Assembly: GCF_034262375.1 (NCBI RefSeq)
Contig: NZ_CP139558.1
Location: 4,340,001-4,404,000 of the forward strand
Length of the DNA stretch: 64,000 bases
From: Mucilaginibacter sabulilitoris
GTDB taxonomy: Bacteria; Bacteroidota; Bacteroidia; Sphingobacteriales; Sphingobacteriaceae
Direction: 5' to 3'
A model generated the notes under the pieces. It worked only from the letters and a program-made list of their open reading frames with translations, searched no databases and was not told where the DNA came from. The first letter of the stretch is position 1; every line of letters begins with the position of its first letter. Below are positions 62,637 through 64,000 of this stretch, one piece after another. The position numbers were made by a program, and so were the translations under genes.

Positions 62637-62741
62637 GTTTTAATAGAGACTGTTTTATTTATATAATCATCTGATTTTCAATAATTTATCTTGTTTTTGC
62701 CGTATTGGTTTACTATATTAATAGCTGATAATCAATAAGAT

Positions 62742-63937
62742 ATGCCATTTTCAAAGATCATAAAGTGACTGTAAAAGAGCTCTTGGGCTTCATTCCCGAG
62801 GCGCTGATAGCAAATTTGTCACTTACCACCAAGATCGATCATTACGCAAAGGTTCTGCACGGCAATAAGCTGTTTTATTTATTGCTCTACGGTATTTTGG
62901 ACAATGACAAGCTTAGCCAACGAACACTGGAAGATACTTTCAATGATTCGGTATTTAAGATCCTTTTTAATCTTGATGAAGCTGAAAAGGTGCGCCGAAG
63001 TTCTATCTCGGAAAGATTATCCAAAGTCGACCCGGATTATTTCAGACAGCTCTATGAATGTATTTATGAACAGTTTTCCAGGGCTTATGCTTTAGCGGAA
63101 AGGAAGCAGTATAACCTGATCCGTGTAGATAGTACGATAGTTAGCGAAACGGCCGGTAAGCTAACTCAAGGCATCGTTAATCCCAGCAGCAGTAAGAAAG
63201 CGGTCAAATACAGCTTTGCTTTTGATGGCCTACTACCTGGTGACGCCCATGTATTCACCAGCCCAAAATATGGCAACGAAGACAATGCATTGCCGGAAGT
63301 GGTCATGGCCCATGTAAAAAAAGAACAGGGACATCAAAATAGCTATGTATTAGACCGGGGGCTTCAATCTACCCGCACAATGAAAGCTTTCAGTGAAGAC
63401 CAGGTAACCTTCATCTGTAAAGCAAAGGAGAACAGGAAGTTCGAGCCAGTAGAATCATTGATCGCCGAAGGACAGGACATCTTGCTCAGAGATAGCCTCG
63501 TCCGGCTTTATACGGGTATACCTGTAGTCAATAAACGGGGAATAAAAACTACAGAGAGGAACTGGTAGATCGTCCTTTTCGTCTGGTTATTGTAAAAAGT
63601 AAATCCGATGTGGACAAAGAGTACTGGCTGTTAACCAATGAGTTCGATTTATCAGCCAAAGATATTGCACTGGCCTACCGTAGGCGTTGGGATATTGATT
63701 CGGTTCCTCAAACAGGAACTCAACGTAAGTCACCTGGTGTCTGTTAATAAAAACGGCTTACAGGTGATGTTATATATGACATTAATAACCAGTATGCTGG
63801 TATTGATCTACAAGAAAGGAAATAAACAGGGCTATAAAACTTCCCAAAGACGTTTTGCTATGGAGGTGAGAGATCTAGCTATCGCATTAATTGTTGTTCA
63901 ATGTGTAGGTGATCCAGGACTCTTTTTCAAAACATAA
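62742..63937 (+). pseudogene. IS4-family transposase, frameshifted
   Basis: Fragments together cover a full DDE transposase: MPFSK start, VTVKELLGFIPEAL, first Asp in NLIRVDSTIV, second Asp in YVLDRGLQSTRTM, then EELVDRPFRLVIVKSKS, LAYRRRWDI and RFLKQELNVSHLVS to LFFKT. Three lesions are seen: a missing T near 62751 puts the ATG out of frame with the body (open from GTG 62765). A missing A near 63541 ends the main frame at 63568. An approximately 8-base deletion near 63700 removes the Glu of the Y-x2-R-x3-E-x6-K signature. Without that catalytic Glu the element cannot move by itself. Confidence 0.9.
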
Positions 63938-64000
63938 AAAATGGCCGGAAGAAGTTCCGACCATTCGTAGAAAATTGCATTACATCTTTTTGTCCAGCAA

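Larger units (their letters stand above)
62601..63968. mobile_element. IS4-family insertion sequence, degenerate
   Basis: About 1.37 kb bounded by 14-bp terminal inverted repeats, ACGAATGGTCGGAA at 62601-62614 and its complement TTCCGACCATTCGT at 63955-63968. It encodes one transposase now broken by several indels. I could not see a target-site duplication with confidence. The left end forms a stem-loop followed by T6, which would stop transcription entering from SusD. Confidence 0.85.

Noticed and set aside
1..64000. CRISPR arrays, tRNA or rRNA genes
   Set aside because: No regularly spaced direct repeats or recognisable RNA gene cores were seen by reading the sequence; short or unusual tRNAs could be missed by eye.

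Overview
The window looks like chromosomal DNA of a Bacteroidota species, most likely family Sphingobacteriaceae (Mucilaginibacter- or Pedobacter-like; inferred from gene content, not searched). It is AT-rich and dense, with a SusC/SusD pair, GH20 and GH92 glycosidases, a RemB-like outer-membrane protein, DUF2723 and DUF3857 proteins, and a C-terminal-Phe barrel protein family. I recognised no rRNA, tRNA or CRISPR array.

1-10870 (minus strand): part of a contractile injection system of the extracellular (Afp/PVC-like) type. Transcription order is DUF4255 cap protein, an unrecognised 390-residue protein, a single sheath gene, two tube-fold proteins, a 52-residue DUF5908-like protein, LysM adaptor, VgrG-like spike, PAAR tip, gp25 wedge and a large baseplate protein running off the left edge. 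Most genes overlap or nearly touch. The AAA+ ATPase, tape measure, fibre and toxin genes are not in view. 11323-24394: a MarR-GNAT fusion with repeated palindromes upstream, a GH20 hexosaminidase, a tripartite RND efflux operon with its TetR regulator and three copies of a palindromic operator, DinB, an MFS transporter, and a DACNV/DAC-like protein possibly linked to cyclic-dinucleotide signalling.

24477-37928 (minus): a seven-gene, tightly packed and probably co-transcribed cluster. In transcription order it holds an HD-PycTM membrane protein, polyphosphate kinase (ppk1), a YjiK/SdiA-regulated-like lipoprotein, a PAP2 phosphatase, a metallophosphoesterase fused to a kinase-like module and an outer-membrane barrel, a GAF-like protein, and a second kinase-like/barrel protein. 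This phosphoryl-transfer theme spanning cytoplasm, periplasm and outer membrane is the best candidate here for an undescribed system.

38096-49816: DUF3857/transglutaminase, DUF2723 membrane protein, RemB-like barrel, hybrid histidine kinase, aquaporin and an orphan LytTR response regulator. 50140-56527: an SGLT-like symporter and myo-inositol oxygenase (inositol to glucuronate), a LacI regulator and a GH92 mannosidase, with matching LacI-type operators upstream of the oxygenase and of GH92.

56804-62556: a SAM-I riboswitch, a TlpA-like thioredoxin, a 38-codon leader peptide ending Cys-Cys-Cys followed by a hairpin, then SusC and SusD. This suggests a sulfur-responsive uptake locus. 62601-63968: an IS4-family element whose transposase is broken by at least three lesions, one of which removes the catalytic Glu.
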